This document shows positions 1 to 11,690 of a stretch of DNA of 64,000 bases, piece after piece. The translations under genes and the position numbers were made by a program. The stretch is taken from contig CM038923.1 in NCBI GenBank assembly GCA_021904315.1, positions 4,650,001 to 4,714,000 of the forward strand. The letters run 5' to 3'. Below the pieces are notes generated by a model. It searched no databases, was not told the origin of the DNA, and saw only the letters and a program-made list of their open reading frames with translations. This DNA is from Sphagnum magellanicum (lineage: Eukaryota > Streptophyta > Sphagnopsida > Sphagnales > Sphagnaceae). Position 1 is the stretch's first letter. Each line of letters starts with the position of its first letter.

Positions 1-2640
1 AAAATTAAAATATAAATATTTATTTATTATATATCATATTTTACCATTCAAATGTATTTCAATGTATAATATATAATTTAAACACATTGAATATTTAAAA
101 TGGATCATATATAAAATATATTGAAGAAATTTTTAATAAATGTTTTTATATTATTGATATGTATAATATTAATCGAAATAAGTTGCTTATGCATGTTTAT
201 ACTCATATTAAATTAGTGATAGTCATGTTTGAATCATTGTAAAATAATTTTATGACCATGTTGTTTATGTAGTGACACATCATTTTGTTATCATCATTTG
301 TATAGTTAGTTTTTAGTCACATTTGAAATGACTTTATCCTAGTCATGTTTCAAATGATATTTTGGACATCCACATCACTTCATCATCAATTGTGAATGCC
401 ATATGGATGAAAACTTCCAATGAACAAATAATGTCATCCTTTCTAGTACCACATCATCATCTACTAGCCAAATGCACCATTAACATATGACTACACCTTT
501 TTCCATGTAGGATTTGAAGTAATATTTTATGACTATAGTCAATTATGTAGTTGTTTAGAACATTTAATCATTGATTTCTTAGTTGCAATGGAAAGAATTT
601 CTTCTAGTGTATGCATGTAAAATTTTGGATAATGAAAATAAATGTTTTTAAAGTGCAAGTTTCCAAGCACCAAAATCAACATAAGAAGGTGGAAGAGTAA
701 TTGATATGATAACTTGGGAATTACGAGGCTTTGTAGCAAAAATTCAATAAGGAAATTCATGTGTGTAAGTGAACTAGTTTGGTTAAAGTAGAATTGCATG
801 GATTAGTGTATGCAGTAGCCACAGTGTAGTGAACTTTGTTGAAATTACTATAATTGACATACATGGTAAATTGCAAAAAGTTGAAGAATCAATACTCCAA
901 ATGGATCAATAGCTAAACAAGATTACTAGCAAATTCAATGTTGACTTCAAATGTGTCATCATTGAACTAGGGAGTTAAAAGATGTGTGTGGATAAAGAGA
1001 AATCGTTCATTACCTAAGAATTGAACACTTCATAGCAACTATTTGAATTGTAGGAAATTTGTGTTGCTTTTGGTGATTTCAACTAAAGTTGATTACACAC
1101 CTACCATAGATTGCTTAAAGAACATACCTTGTTCAAATCAGAGTTGTTATTAGTGAAGTAGAAAGGGTAAAAGAGTAAAGGGGAAACCTTTAAACAACAT
1201 TGGTAGTTTAAAGGTCAAGGTGGAGGAATTCATCTAAAAGGCATTTGAAGGCATATATATAAGATGAACATCTCTACTAAATTCATACGATTGCTTATCA
1301 AGTAACCTTCTTCGAATTTAAACTCAACTTCTTGAATTGGTTTTGGATGACACAAGTCAATTTGGAGTTGACGCAATCTACATTAGGAAGGAGATATATC
1401 AATTCTATAGTCAATCTTGAAAGAGCTTGCAAAGTCCCAACATCAACTTTTGACGTAGTAAAAATTGTTCTTGACTAGATGATTATGAAAAATATACAAG
1501 TATTGACATTTATCATCATAGGAGTTTGTTCCACTTGCCAAAAGTCCATACATAGTTTTTCCAAAGATGCCAAATTGTTGGTGGTAAATATTAGGTTTGG
1601 AAAATATGGTGTCAAATGTGGAGATTGTGAAATGTTTGCAAATTTAGTGTTAAAAATGTATTTAAACACCACAACCATGAAAAACATTTGATAGTAATTA
1701 AAGCAAGATTTTGTCTAAATTTGTTAAATAAGGTGTTCATTTCCCTAGTAGGTGAATCTTTATTTGTAGTAGCATTTGCAAAAGGAGGAAGAACAAATGA
1801 CATAAAAGAATTTTTGATTTAAAACAACATTAACAATGTATTGGGGAAACTAAAGTTAGACAATCCAACAATTCTATAAGAGCTCACCATAATGGGGTAT
1901 TATATTGAAACATGTAATACCATGTATAATGGGTTTGGTTTTTGAGCATTAACTTTTAATTAGATTAGATTTCGTTTGGATGAACTATTCAAAAGTGTCA
2001 ACCTTAAATAATTTTACTTTTGTACTGCCAAATTTGTTAACTTTTGCAATCATTATTTATTGTGATGTAAGGTTTAATTCAATTCACAATTTTAACATAT
2101 TGGTGAAAAATGGAAGGGAACAAAGGTGGAACGACAATATTTTGCAAGGATTGAAATACATATGTAAATAAGTTGCCCTTGCCTTTTCTATGCAAATTTT
2201 CCTTATTTTGGGGATGAAGTAAAAGCCTTAGTTTTGCTAGGATGTAAGTGTTATGTGTGCAACATAAAGTTCTTGCTTGTTTGAAGATCTTTGTCAAGTG
2301 TATTTAGTTAGGTCATAATTAATTAGGAATAAATTGGGTTAATTAAACTAATTAGTTAATCTCAAATTAGTTCATGTGTGAATGGGGTTTGAGATATTTG
2401 TCATGGGATATAATCCCATCTTGTGTGACCTCAAATCACTTTTGATGATTTGAGATTCCATAGCATAGTTTCTACTTTGTAGTTTTTTTGTTATACAAGT
2501 GTTTTGATTTTCTATGTTTTGGGCTTGGATTTTTACATTGTTGCAAATGAGTCAATCTTTTGAATCACCAAAAGTCTAGCTAGTTGTTTTTTGTGCTACA
2601 ACTAGGTTAGAGTTATTTTAACACTGAGTTTATTCTGATT
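1..2640. other. AT-rich intergenic DNA
   Basis: No gene is recognised here. All open frames are short (under about 90 codons), lack family motifs and overlap on both strands. Several stretches around 180-370 repeat variants of 'agtcatgtttgaat' and 'agtcacatttgaaatga', which suggests decayed repeats, but no terminal structure could be defined. Confidence 0.6.
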
Positions 2641-2646
2641 TTTTAT

Positions 2647-2671
2647 TGTGTGTGTGTGTGTGTGTGTGTGT
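2647..2671. repeat. (TG)n microsatellite
   Basis: An uninterrupted TG run of about 12 units. It lies in non-coding DNA. Confidence 0.95.
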
Positions 2672-2934
2672 TATGCATGGGAGTTTGGGTTAACAACAAG
2701 TGTTGTGTTGTGTTGTTTTGGTTTTTACATTACAAGTTGGTTTTGCAAGAGTTTTGCTCGAACTACAAATATTATGCATTCGCAAATCTTGGTCTAAAGA
2801 AGTTCACTTGACAATTTTGATGTTTTTTATTTGTTTTTGTGTACAACGCCTTTGGGAGTTGAACCCAAACAAGGCCTGATCCCTAGAGTTTGGAGGTTAC
2901 AAGAAGAACACCAAAAGTGTTTTAAAGAAAAAAA

Positions 2935-2964
2935 AACACACACACACGCACACACACACACACA
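2935..2964. repeat. (CA)n microsatellite
   Basis: A CA run with one G interruption, preceded by an A-run. A short open frame through it encodes only Thr/His low complexity and is not a gene. Confidence 0.9.
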
Positions 2965-4640
2965 TAGGAGGAGGGCCTTTGGTTTGGGCATAAGAAGACC
3001 CCTTTGTGTTTTCTTGCTTTTATTTTTTAATCTATTTTCTCTTTTTCTCCTTCCTTTTTAGTTTTTTTGGCATCAACAAGAATAGGTAGTAGTGGCAGCA
3101 AGGAGTTGCCATTGCCACCCAAAAAGTTTTGGGCATTCCAAGCTCCCAGATTTTGCCAGACCTCTTTTTTTATTTTTCATTTTTTTCCAAATTCCTGGAC
3201 TTAGGGTGCAAGTTTAGCGCCAATATGAACCTGTCAACTTTTTTTTGTTTATTCATCCATTTGAAATATTTCATCCAAATTTTGGATGAAATTTTTATCC
3301 ATATAGCTAGGGGTAGCTAGTGGGTGAACATGGGTTAATGATCATGTTGGTAAGCTAGTAAACAAATAACCCACCTATGAGCATACATTGGACAATTTGA
3401 CCCCTAAGATCAGATAGAAAATTCATTTTTATTTTCATTTTGGAATTTTCATTTTGAATTTTTTTGGAAATTCATATCTTTTGCATACGAAATCAGATTG
3501 ACAAATTGTTTGCACTATTGAATTTTTGGAAAAAATAACCAATATGTGTGTGAAGCTACAAAAGTTTTGGAGATAAAAAGTTTTGGAGGTTAGAGGTCAA
3601 TTTTGCAGTGGTGGAATCATTTGCCATTTAATTCTAGGAATTTTGTTTTGACCCATACAAAGGTGGAATCACGAGCTTTTTGTGGTAATTAATTCATGGT
3701 GAAGAGCATTTCTAGTGTGGGAGTTTTCAACTTAGTTAAGATAGGCACTTTTGGAGGCTTATTCCAAGGTGCTAGGTGGTGTGTTGTTAATTTTTTCATA
3801 CCAAACATTTGGCGGTTCAACATTGTGTTAATGAGTTATATTTTCTTCATTTTATAGGTGGTGGCATGTCACGCCATCAACAAATGCAGAGGATTTGAAT
3901 TCTTGTTGTGGTTCATGTATGGGATCACAAAAGTGGAGATTTATGTTGCATGATTTGTGCATTTCCATTCGTGTTTTTTGGGTTATGCTTATTACCTATT
4001 AACATGTTGGTTGGGTTTTCATATGCTTTTAGGGGGTAAGGGGATTACCAAGTTGTGTGCCATTCAACTACAACTTAAGGGTGAGCCCATGCCTTTAAAT
4101 TGATCTCTTGGTAGTCTGTGCTTACTATTCAATGTGAAACTTCAAGTGAAAGGCTATGTGTTGTAGTGAACCTAGGGGTTGTGATTGGTGTGGTTAATGG
4201 TCGGGCATGGGACAAGGCTACCACCCAATCCTGATCATTAAACAGGTCCTATTTGATTCTTGATTTCCTTCGACGTGTTGATTAGGTTTCAATCAAGGTT
4301 AGGGTGTATTGGGAGGCATAGTTGCAGATATGTTTGGATTTGATCATCATGATGTCCCATTGCTTGGTGTCGTGGTGAAACTGGGTTGATGACTGGTAGA
4401 CCACCTTGTTGTGTTCACTATGTGCCTTAGTTTGTTGGCCCTATGAAATTTTTTGTGGGTGTAGGTGCAACAACCTTGAGTTTAGTTATGAGGTTTATGT
4501 TTTGGGGATTTAGTTAAGTTGCAACAAGTTCAACATCCTTGTAGATTTAGTTTGAGCCATCACAAGTGTATCATCCTTTTGAGATTAGATTTTAGGGGAG
4601 ATATGTAAGTGAGGGTTTAAAGTTCATCACAGAGGTGACA
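2965..4640. other. Unassigned stretch upstream of Ty3/gypsy fossil
   Basis: No coding motif is recognised. The stretch may contain the 5' LTR and leader of the element that follows, because gag-like coding begins near 4,650. I could not match it to the sequence after the polypurine tract near 11,680, so no LTR boundary is claimed. Confidence 0.4.
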
Positions 4641-4659
4641 CAAGATTTAAGGGATAGGG

Positions 4660-5640
4660 ACATTGTTATTAGTGGTTTCACTAGATGAGGGGTGTGGTTC
4701 AAACCACCCACACCACCTTCATCATCATTTGGGGGAGATTCTTTACATTATGAGACAAATTTTTCTCCAAGGTTTATCACCCCACCACTATTGTGGGACA
4801 TGGAGGAGATGTATGGAACCACCAAAAGGCCCCATCGATATTAAAAGGCAGTTGGCACCATTGAATTGGATGATTTCATCGAAGAATTTCACAATTGATG
4901 TGATATGCAACAAATGTCTAATCCCCAATTGTTCACACCCTTCATGGCATGGAAAGGTTTGTTTCAACATTTGGAGGGGTTAACTATGGATGATTTTCAT
5001 GTATTCAAATGTGCCCATAAGATTGAAATTGAAGAGTGGCAACTATATTGGTCTCCCAATTATGTTTATATCACTAGGGGAATTATGGCCCCAAGTGGTG
5101 CAACAACAACTCTTGGCATTAGTTCGACAAGTGGAAACGGAAATGCTAGTGGTAGTGGAGCTGTTAGAAGTGGTGGAACTACTAGGGGTGGCAATGTAGG
5201 GGCATCCACTAGTACATGGGGCCATTGCCTGTATTTAACCTGATTATGGAATTTTTCTATGAGTTGCAACAAAATTACCAAGGGGTTAGGACTAAAATGT
5301 TGTAGAGTTTATAGGACTTCTAACATAAGCCACATGAGAGTTTGCGAAAGGCCTATGCACGGATGCATAAGTTGATCATAATGATACAAGGTGTTTAAAT
5401 GCGGATCAAAGATTTTTTTGTGGAGCTAGTTTTTTGGGATTAGTGGCACCAAATGAGATGATGCCACATATGTCAAGAGATCATGAGCCATGGGCAACAG
5501 ATGATGGAAACCATGTTATGGTTCCAAATCTTATTGAAATGATTTCCATAGTTGCACTAGTGATAAGAGTTAATATGTAGGTGCCAAAACCATGAGGTGC
5601 TGATGATAGATTAGATCCTCAACATGGTGAGGCTTAATGC
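4660..5640 (+). pseudogene. gag-like region of Ty3/gypsy fossil
   Basis: The segment lies at the expected gag position. It encodes aromatic- and Gln-rich helical peptide near 4,900-5,070, a Gly/Ser/Thr-rich linker near 5,090-5,215, and a charged helical stretch near 5,290-5,390 of the kind found in gag capsid regions. No zinc knuckle was found. Assignment rests mainly on position relative to protease and RT and is tentative. It is fossil sequence. Confidence 0.4.
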
Positions 5641-6179
5641 CAAGTGTAGTTCCCACAATCATTTGTGTTAACAAACACCATTTTCAATCCCATTGGAGTG
5701 TTAAGGAAAATGCCTAGTTTTATTTCTAGGTCCAAAACACCAATAAGTTTGATGGGGGTGGCCAAAGCAATTTGTTGGGCACCACTATTTTCAGCTAAGA
5801 CATTGGTCATTTTAGGTATTCAATTAACAAACATGTTTTGCCTGACAGCCACATTATGTGAGATTGGTGGAACACCAAAAGTGATGGTTAGGTTTGAGGA
5901 CACTTTTGTGCTTTTTGTAATTCCCCATCCAATTTCTAAGGCCAATCACATGAAGGTGTCCAAGGTTCAACCTGAATCTTGGCATATGGCTATGGCCTAA
6001 CTTCATGACCTTCCATCACAACCAGCCATTGATCAAACTAATGTTATTCCTGGGGCTGTGGTTGTGCATAATGAAAAAAAAAATGGTTTAGTTGAGGGGG
6101 CATTGGCACACCAATATTGACCCCTTAAGGTGTTGTAAAATTTTGGTGTTCAACCATTGATGTTAGGCAAAGTTGATGT

Positions 6180-6470
6180 TGATGGTCTTGGATTGACCAA
6201 TGTCGAGCTTGACCCATGCCCATATCACATTTTGACATCCATGGGTGGGTCAGAGAAAGCACAAAGGTTAACCAAACAAGATATTGTGATTTAGATTAAT
6301 TTTAATAAGCTAGTAGATTACATTATTGTGCGGGTTCGAGTGGTGGTCACACATGCTACGTCTTATGACGTGTTGGTTGGAGGTGTGGTGTTGTACCCCC
6401 TAAGGGTTACCATTGATTTTTGGGAGGAAACCGCATGCTATCATCTAGGTTGACAAACAATAGCTAACCA
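6180..6470 (+). pseudogene. Protease-like segment of Ty3/gypsy fossil
   Basis: A peptide reading SYDVLVGGVVLYPL (near 6,358-6,400) followed by 'TIDFWEE' resembles the C-terminal part of retroelement aspartic proteases, where 'YDVxLG' precedes a hydrophobic strand. Its place between gag-like and pol-like sequence supports this. The catalytic Asp motif was not identified with confidence. Fossil. Confidence 0.45.
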
Positions 6471-6850
6471 TAAGGCTTCATTGCTAGTGAAATTCATTGG
6501 GGGGCAATAAGTAAAATCTAATAAATCAACTATGTTGGTTGGATTTTCAAGCCTTCAACATGGACTTGAGTTGTTAGAAGGTAATGTCCATGACCATGAT
6601 GCACCTCCAAACAGTGAATTGGTGGTGTCAAGGCCACATGGGATGCTAATCATTCTAGTTTTTCCATTGGATCCTAGGCCATCATGGGGTACCTTGATTG
6701 AACTCCAAGCATTAGCCATTCATTATATTTATTAGGTTTGGCACACTCTGCCATCACCAAGCCCATAATCACTTGTGAACCTTGGTAATGGGCCTCTAGG
6801 TTTAAGCCCATTGGATACAAGGGTTATCTAGTGGGATATTCCCAAGGATT
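6471..6850 (+). pseudogene. Uncharacterised coding linker between protease-like and methyltransferase-like parts
   Basis: The segment has protein-like composition, including an open stretch at 6,532-6,735 rich in Pro, His and Leu. It connects the protease-like segment with the methyltransferase-like domain. I do not recognise a family. It may be a linker, or the N-terminal extension of the methyltransferase module. Fossil. Confidence 0.4.
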
Positions 6851-7830
6851 GGATATGCATACTTGAGCTGTTTGGAGGCATTAGTTATGGATTAGTTTTA
6901 GTTTTATAGTTGGACATCCTAGTCTGGAAATACCATTATGTGGAGAAGGATCTACAAGCTAAACAAATTTCCATGTGGCATGTCATGATGTTGTAACAAA
7001 GGTATCCCCATTTGTTACCAGCATTGGCCATACAAGGTTATCAATGTTCTTTACTAAGCAACATCACCTTGTTGGGGGCACTACATTTGGCAAGGATTAG
7101 GCCAATTGATTTGGTCATTTCTAGATGGTCGTGCCAAGGTCTTTCACAGGCAAGTACGGGTCAAGGACTTTCCGATCCTAGGTTAGGCTTCTTTTAGGAA
7201 TTGATTTGTGTTGTGCAACATTTGCAACAATCACATATGCACCCATGTGCATATTTGTTGTAAAATGTCCCACCATTGGGGGATTTTAGGTCAATTGTTT
7301 TGGCTAGATGGTAATAGATTAGGGCTTAGATCGACAAGTTAGTGCGAGTGGATGCTACTTCAATTGGTTCATGAACTCATCGGTTCTAATGGATGTGGAT
7401 TAACCTAACACCACCAAAGGTGATCCAATGAACATATGAATTCATTCATAGGTCACCAACACACTTGGGGATGACATATTGGATCTAGGATGCCATTCAT
7501 GATTAGTTCACCATGATGACCGACCACCTTTGGTTGTGGTCAATAAGGTTGGCCCACCATGAGCAGCACTACTAACACTCTTGAGTTTTTCACATTCTCA
7601 TGCATTTAAGAATGGGGGCCCAAGGATGATTTGGGACTCTAAGTCATTTAGTATGGAAAAACTCAATGCAGATGAAAAGGAACGGGCCATGGGGTTCCAC
7701 ACTTGCACCACAACTGCGTAAGGCATTTTTGAAAGAGCCCATAGGCGAATTTTGGGGCAAGTTACGGATCTCAACTACTTCACATGGATTTTTAGTTTGG
7801 TTTTGGCAAAATAATTACATTTTGGCTAAT
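6850..7830 (+). pseudogene. C5 DNA cytosine methyltransferase-like domain inside Ty3/gypsy fossil
   Basis: Methyltransferase signature motifs occur in canonical order. Motif I (SAM-binding 'ILELFGGI') lies at 6,859-6,882, followed by a 'YHYVEKDLQAKQ' stretch at the motif II position. Motif IV lies around 7,102-7,170, with 'PIDLVIS', a Cys-Gln-Gly core and 'GQGLSDPR'. A motif VI-like 'NVP..GD' segment is near 7,265-7,290, a motif VIII-like His-Arg/Trp/Asn segment near 7,370-7,400, and motif IX/X-like sequence ('NADEKERAMGF', then 'GQVTDLNYFTW') near 7,665-7,790. In active enzymes motif I binds S-adenosylmethionine and the motif IV Cys attacks cytosine C6. About 320 codons make it a bare catalytic module without regulatory domains. 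The motif order is unpermuted, unlike plant DRM enzymes. Broken and not functional here. Confidence 0.8.
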
Positions 7831-8263
7831 CACATCCACCCCATCTCCCCATCTTTCACTTGTTGCACCTTTTGTTGGGTCAACTATGGTGGTGCAAGGG
7901 GGGGGGGTGATGTTACAGCATGACAAATACATCCTTAGCAATTATGAGATCAGGGATGCTAACAGACATTTATGGGTGTGGAATAAGAAATTGGTGATGT
8001 GGGTGCACATAGGACATGATGGTCCCTTTCCACATTTTGCATAGTAATCATAGGCCATGCCCTCAACCTTGGGTGTTGGGGATGTTCCATCATCCCAACC
8101 CAATGTATAGGTGACTGCAAAAATATGAAACCCAGGAATTGGCCCAACAGTTATAGGAGGTGAGGTGCATGAAGCATGATAGATAATACAAGATTTCATT
8201 AGATGTTTTGCTTTTAGTTTGAAAAAATCAGGTTAATTAAGGGGACAAGAGGTTCGAATCGTA

Positions 8264-8960
8264 TTGGAAGATGATAATCTAATTTTCAAACGACCTTACA
8301 TGTTTAATGAGGTGGAAAAAGTTTTGGTTCAAGCTCAAATAGTAAAGTTGTTGGATGTTAGTTTGGTGGAATTGTCTAGGGGTGAATATGTTTCAGCAAC
8401 AGTGATGCCAGCCAAGAAAAACATTTTTGGTAATTGGATTGAACACTACATGTGTGGGGATTATTGTCTGGTGAATAAATGGACTTGCTTAGACAAATAT
8501 GCCATGCCCCTATTGGAGGAGATTTTTGATGCCCTTAGACAAGCCAAGGTATTTAGTACCTTGGATTTAAGGTTTGGTTACCATTAGTTGCCATTGAGGA
8601 AAGATGATAAGGTCAAAACAACATTTTGGGGAATTGACCCCCATGGGAAGGATTGTTTGTATTAATGGAAGTTTTTCCCATTCGGTTTGAAAAATGCCCC
8701 TACAAAATTTCAAAAGGTCACGTGTTGGCGGGTCTTGGTTTTGCCAAATGCTAAATTGATGATATCATTGTTTTTAGCTTAACCTTAGGAGATCATATGC
8801 ATCATTTGCAAGAGGTGTTTGGAAAACTTAAGGAACATACCCTTACGTTTCATCCAAGCAAGTGTTGATTTTTTCATACTCAAGTAGAGTACCTGGGTCA
8901 CATGATTTATCTAGGTGGATTGGGGGTTCAGAAGGCCAAGGTTGAGGCCATTTCACAAGT
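8264..8960 (+). pseudogene. Reverse transcriptase of Ty3/gypsy fossil
   Basis: The segment encodes recognisable Ty3/gypsy RT blocks. These include 'RGEYVSATVMPAKK', a 'MCGDYCLVNKWT' block and 'YAMPLLEEIFDAL', then 'VFSTLDLRFGYH' near 8,549-8,584. Downstream are an 'FPFGLKNAPTKFQKV' block and a region equivalent to the 'HLQEVFGKL' helix. This is the best preserved part of the element. Fossil. Confidence 0.9.
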
Positions 8961-9139
8961 TCCCCAACCAATAGATGTTAATTGGTTATGAACTTTTATA
9001 GGCTTGTGTAATTACTACTAGAGGTTTGTCAAAGGTTTTAGTAGCATAACCAAATTTTTAATCCAACTAACGTAGATTGACCAAAAGTTCATTTGGGATG
9101 AATCACAAAAATAGGCCTTTCAATGAAAATAAGGCTTTC

Positions 9140-9545
9140 ATCAGCCCCCATTTTGAGGTGACCCATCCGAGGATGACTGTTCCAATTGCACACGATTAAA
9201 GTACTTTAAGGTGAAGAGTTGTGCTTATCCAACTTGATGATGATGGTCGAAAGTTTGTGGTGGCATATGCTAGTCGGTCCAACAACAAAACAAAGGCCAA
9301 GTATAGTTCATATGAAGGGGAGTGCCTTGCAGTTGTTTAGGTTGTTTCATCATTTCGATGTTATCTTTATGGTAGTCCATTCATTTTGATCACCGATCAC
9401 CAACCTTTGAAATCCCTTATGGCATTAGATTGACTCACAAAAAAGTTGGCCAGGTGGGCATTTATCTTACAAGAGTATGATTTTGATATAATTCACAAAC
9501 TTGGTAAAGTTAATCGAGATGTTGATGGGTTGAGCTGAAACCCAA
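9140..9545 (+). pseudogene. RNase H of Ty3/gypsy fossil
   Basis: Recognisable RNase H blocks of Ty3/gypsy pol are present: 'FVVAYASRS' near 9,255, 'KYSSYEGECLAVV' near 9,300, 'ITDHQPLKSLM' near 9,390 and 'GKVNRDVDGLS' near 9,505. The last is the usual end of the domain. Fossil. Confidence 0.85.
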
Positions 9546-9879
9546 GTTTTAATGAAGAGGATACCATTGGGGCTTGTTAGCATGGTGATGGTGATTTGGA
9601 GGCGATACTAGGATGGCATGCCTTTGCATACCTTTGTACCTTATTGGGGTTGTTATAGGGATGTACCTCAAACTAATATGAATGATGGGGATCCCCATGA
9701 TGTGGACATGGAGTCGAAAGGCAATGGTGTTTTGGATATTTATGATGATGCACCTATCATTGTATATTTGCAAACAAATGAAGTTCCAATTGGATTAACA
9801 CCCAAGGAAAGGGACCATGTTGTGCATAGGGCCAAGCAGTTCAAATAGGAAGGTAACTTTTTCCTATAGATGTGGATAG

Positions 9880-10520
9880 ATGGACAAGTGAAGGTTGTGC
9901 CTTGCCCAGAACAATGTGAAAGCCTCGTGAGGCATGTTCATGAGGAGTTGGGCCATTTTGGGGTCCAATAGACATATAATTTGCTCTAGACACAATATTG
10001 GTGGTAAGGGATGCATTTGCAAGTTCAACAATTTGTTTTTAAGTGTATGGTGTGTGATTGAGTTTGGGCATCTTTCAATGCACCTACTCTTCACCTAAAG
10101 CCCTTACCAATTATGGGGCTTGGGTACAAATGGAGTTTGGATTTTGCCGGTCCATTGAGATTGACACCTGAACATAACCAACATGTTTTGGTTATGATTG
10201 AACATTTTACCAAGTGGTTGGAGTTGGTTCCATTGTCAAATCATAGCAGTGAAGAAGTAACATATGCATTTTTGGATAGGGTATTTAGTAAGTTTGGGCC
10301 TTAGTTGAAACTCTCACTATCCAAAGTATAAAGTTCTATGGGGAATTTTAATAGTTGTGTGAAAAAGCATTGTTTGATCATCACATGATTTCACGAGACC
10401 ATCATGAAGTAGACAAGTTAGTTGTGTGGATGGTGCAAACAATGAAGCAGGGTATGTGAAAGTATGGTCTTCACAAGGGCCATATTTGAGGTTGGGACTT
10501 ATAGTTACCATGGCTAGCTA
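9880..10520 (+). pseudogene. Integrase of Ty3/gypsy fossil
   Basis: An HHCC zinc-binding region ('HVHEELGHFGV' near 9,930, then a Cys pair near 10,035-10,060) is followed by the DDE core start 'WSLDFAGPL' near 10,134 and 'FTKWLELVPLSNHSSEEV' near 10,206. A 1-2 kb coding tail continues to about 11,500. Fossil. Confidence 0.8.
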
Positions 10521-11024
10521 TGGGGTATAAGTTTAGTTGGCAAGTTTCTCTTTTTTCTTTTTTACCATACTTCTTATTGTTTAGCTGTGAGCTTGAGTTA
10601 CTAGCTTCAATTCAACGATATGCAATGGCAGTAATCAACATGGATGATCTTAATGTGTGGATTCAAGCATGTGAGCAACGAACTGCCTTGTTCTGATGTG
10701 TTATGCCCATGGCTATGGAAAATCTAGTAATTGCCTAACATTGGGATACACTGCATTATGCTACTATATGTGGAGGTGGTTATCAGCCTCAAATTCAGAA
10801 GTTTGAGCAAAGAAATTACGTTCACCTATAGCAGAAAACATTGACTACTTTGGATGTGACTACAGGATGTGTTATTTTACATGTGCGGAAGGTCTTACCT
10901 TTTTGAGTGTTATTGTTGGATGGCCAAGATGGTCAGACATGGAAGGGCCATATGCACAATTGTGCACCATGTCATCTTCCCAATGTGGATGGCCAAATGG
11001 ACCCATTTGTAGATGTGGTTCTAG

Positions 11025-11180
11025 TTAGCTTATGATGTATGTTGTGTGGGCAAGTTTTGGGAGTTGCCATTATGTTGATTTGTGATAAGTGTTCTCGAGT
11101 TGGCATATGGGATGTCTGATGCCACCAATGGAATAAATGTCAGTTGGCAAATGGTTTTGCCCTCGATGCACCCAATAGAC
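11025..11180 (+). pseudogene. PHD-finger-like Cys/His cluster in the integrase tail
   Basis: Downstream of integrase, short peptides 'CMLCG', 'LICDKCSR', 'WHMGCLMPPME' and 'GKWFCPRCT' occur in the order and approximate spacing of a C4HC3 PHD finger. PHD fingers read histone-tail states. In chromoviruses a chromodomain can sit at this position and help target integration. The assignment is by pattern only, and the element is a fossil. Confidence 0.6.
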
Positions 11181-11671
11181 CTAGGTTTTAGGGTCACATA
11201 GTAAAATTAATCTAAAGTTTTTTTCCATGGTCATTCACATTTGGTTAGGGATTTGAAGGATTATAGCTAGGCAACTAGCAATGGGGCTCACATTTGCAAT
11301 CGGCCTAGTGGTCTTTTTGCCTTCAAACCAAAGTGTTCATCCATGGTGGATTCCAATAAGGAGTTCTATGAAGTTATTTGGCTTAGGAGGACTTCAACCC
11401 CAGATAAGGGGGTGGCTTGGATGTGATGTACCATTCATAGTATTTTTATGTTATGTGTTGTGAATGTGGTGACAATGATGGTTATAGGTGCTGACATAGG
11501 AACGCACGATATCTTTCTATACAAAAATTGGAAAAAGCCATTGTGTTAAAGTAAGTCCCATCCCTACAATAAGCTCCCATTGATGCCACTAACTTCTACT
11601 CTTTAGTTTTAAAAATTATACACATGTTATGTGGTTTTTCCTCTAATTCCTCTTTTTCCATTCAAATTAGT

Positions 11672-11688
11672 AGAAGGGGGGAAGGGGG
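11672..11688 (+). other. Polypurine tract, probable 3' LTR start
   Basis: An A/G-only tract (agaaggggggaaggggg) is followed directly by TG, as expected at the junction of an LTR element's internal region with its 3' LTR. The 3' LTR itself could not be bounded because no matching 5' copy was recognised. Confidence 0.4.
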
Positions 11689-11690
11689 TG

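Larger units (their letters stand above)
4640..11690 (+). mobile_element. Ty3/gypsy LTR retrotransposon fossil carrying methyltransferase- and PHD-like domains
   Basis: This is the internal region of an old Ty3/gypsy element read on the plus strand. The parts seen in order are a gag-like region (about 4.66-5.64 kb), a protease-like segment (about 6.18-6.46 kb), a C5 cytosine methyltransferase-like domain (about 6.85-7.83 kb), reverse transcriptase (8.26-8.96 kb), RNase H (9.14-9.54 kb), integrase (9.88-10.5 kb) and a PHD-like cluster (about 11.03-11.18 kb). A polypurine tract lies near 11,672-11,688. RT before integrase is the Ty3/gypsy order. The copy is heavily broken, with well over ten interruptions, so it is ancient and inactive. 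LTRs were not delimited. The methyltransferase insertion between protease and RT is the striking feature, since standard plant gypsy elements lack it. Confidence 0.85.

Noticed and set aside
8251-8260. tRNA T-loop-like 'ggttcgaatc'
   Set aside because: No acceptor stem, D-arm or anticodon arm surrounds it, and it lies at the start of the reverse transcriptase region of the gypsy fossil.
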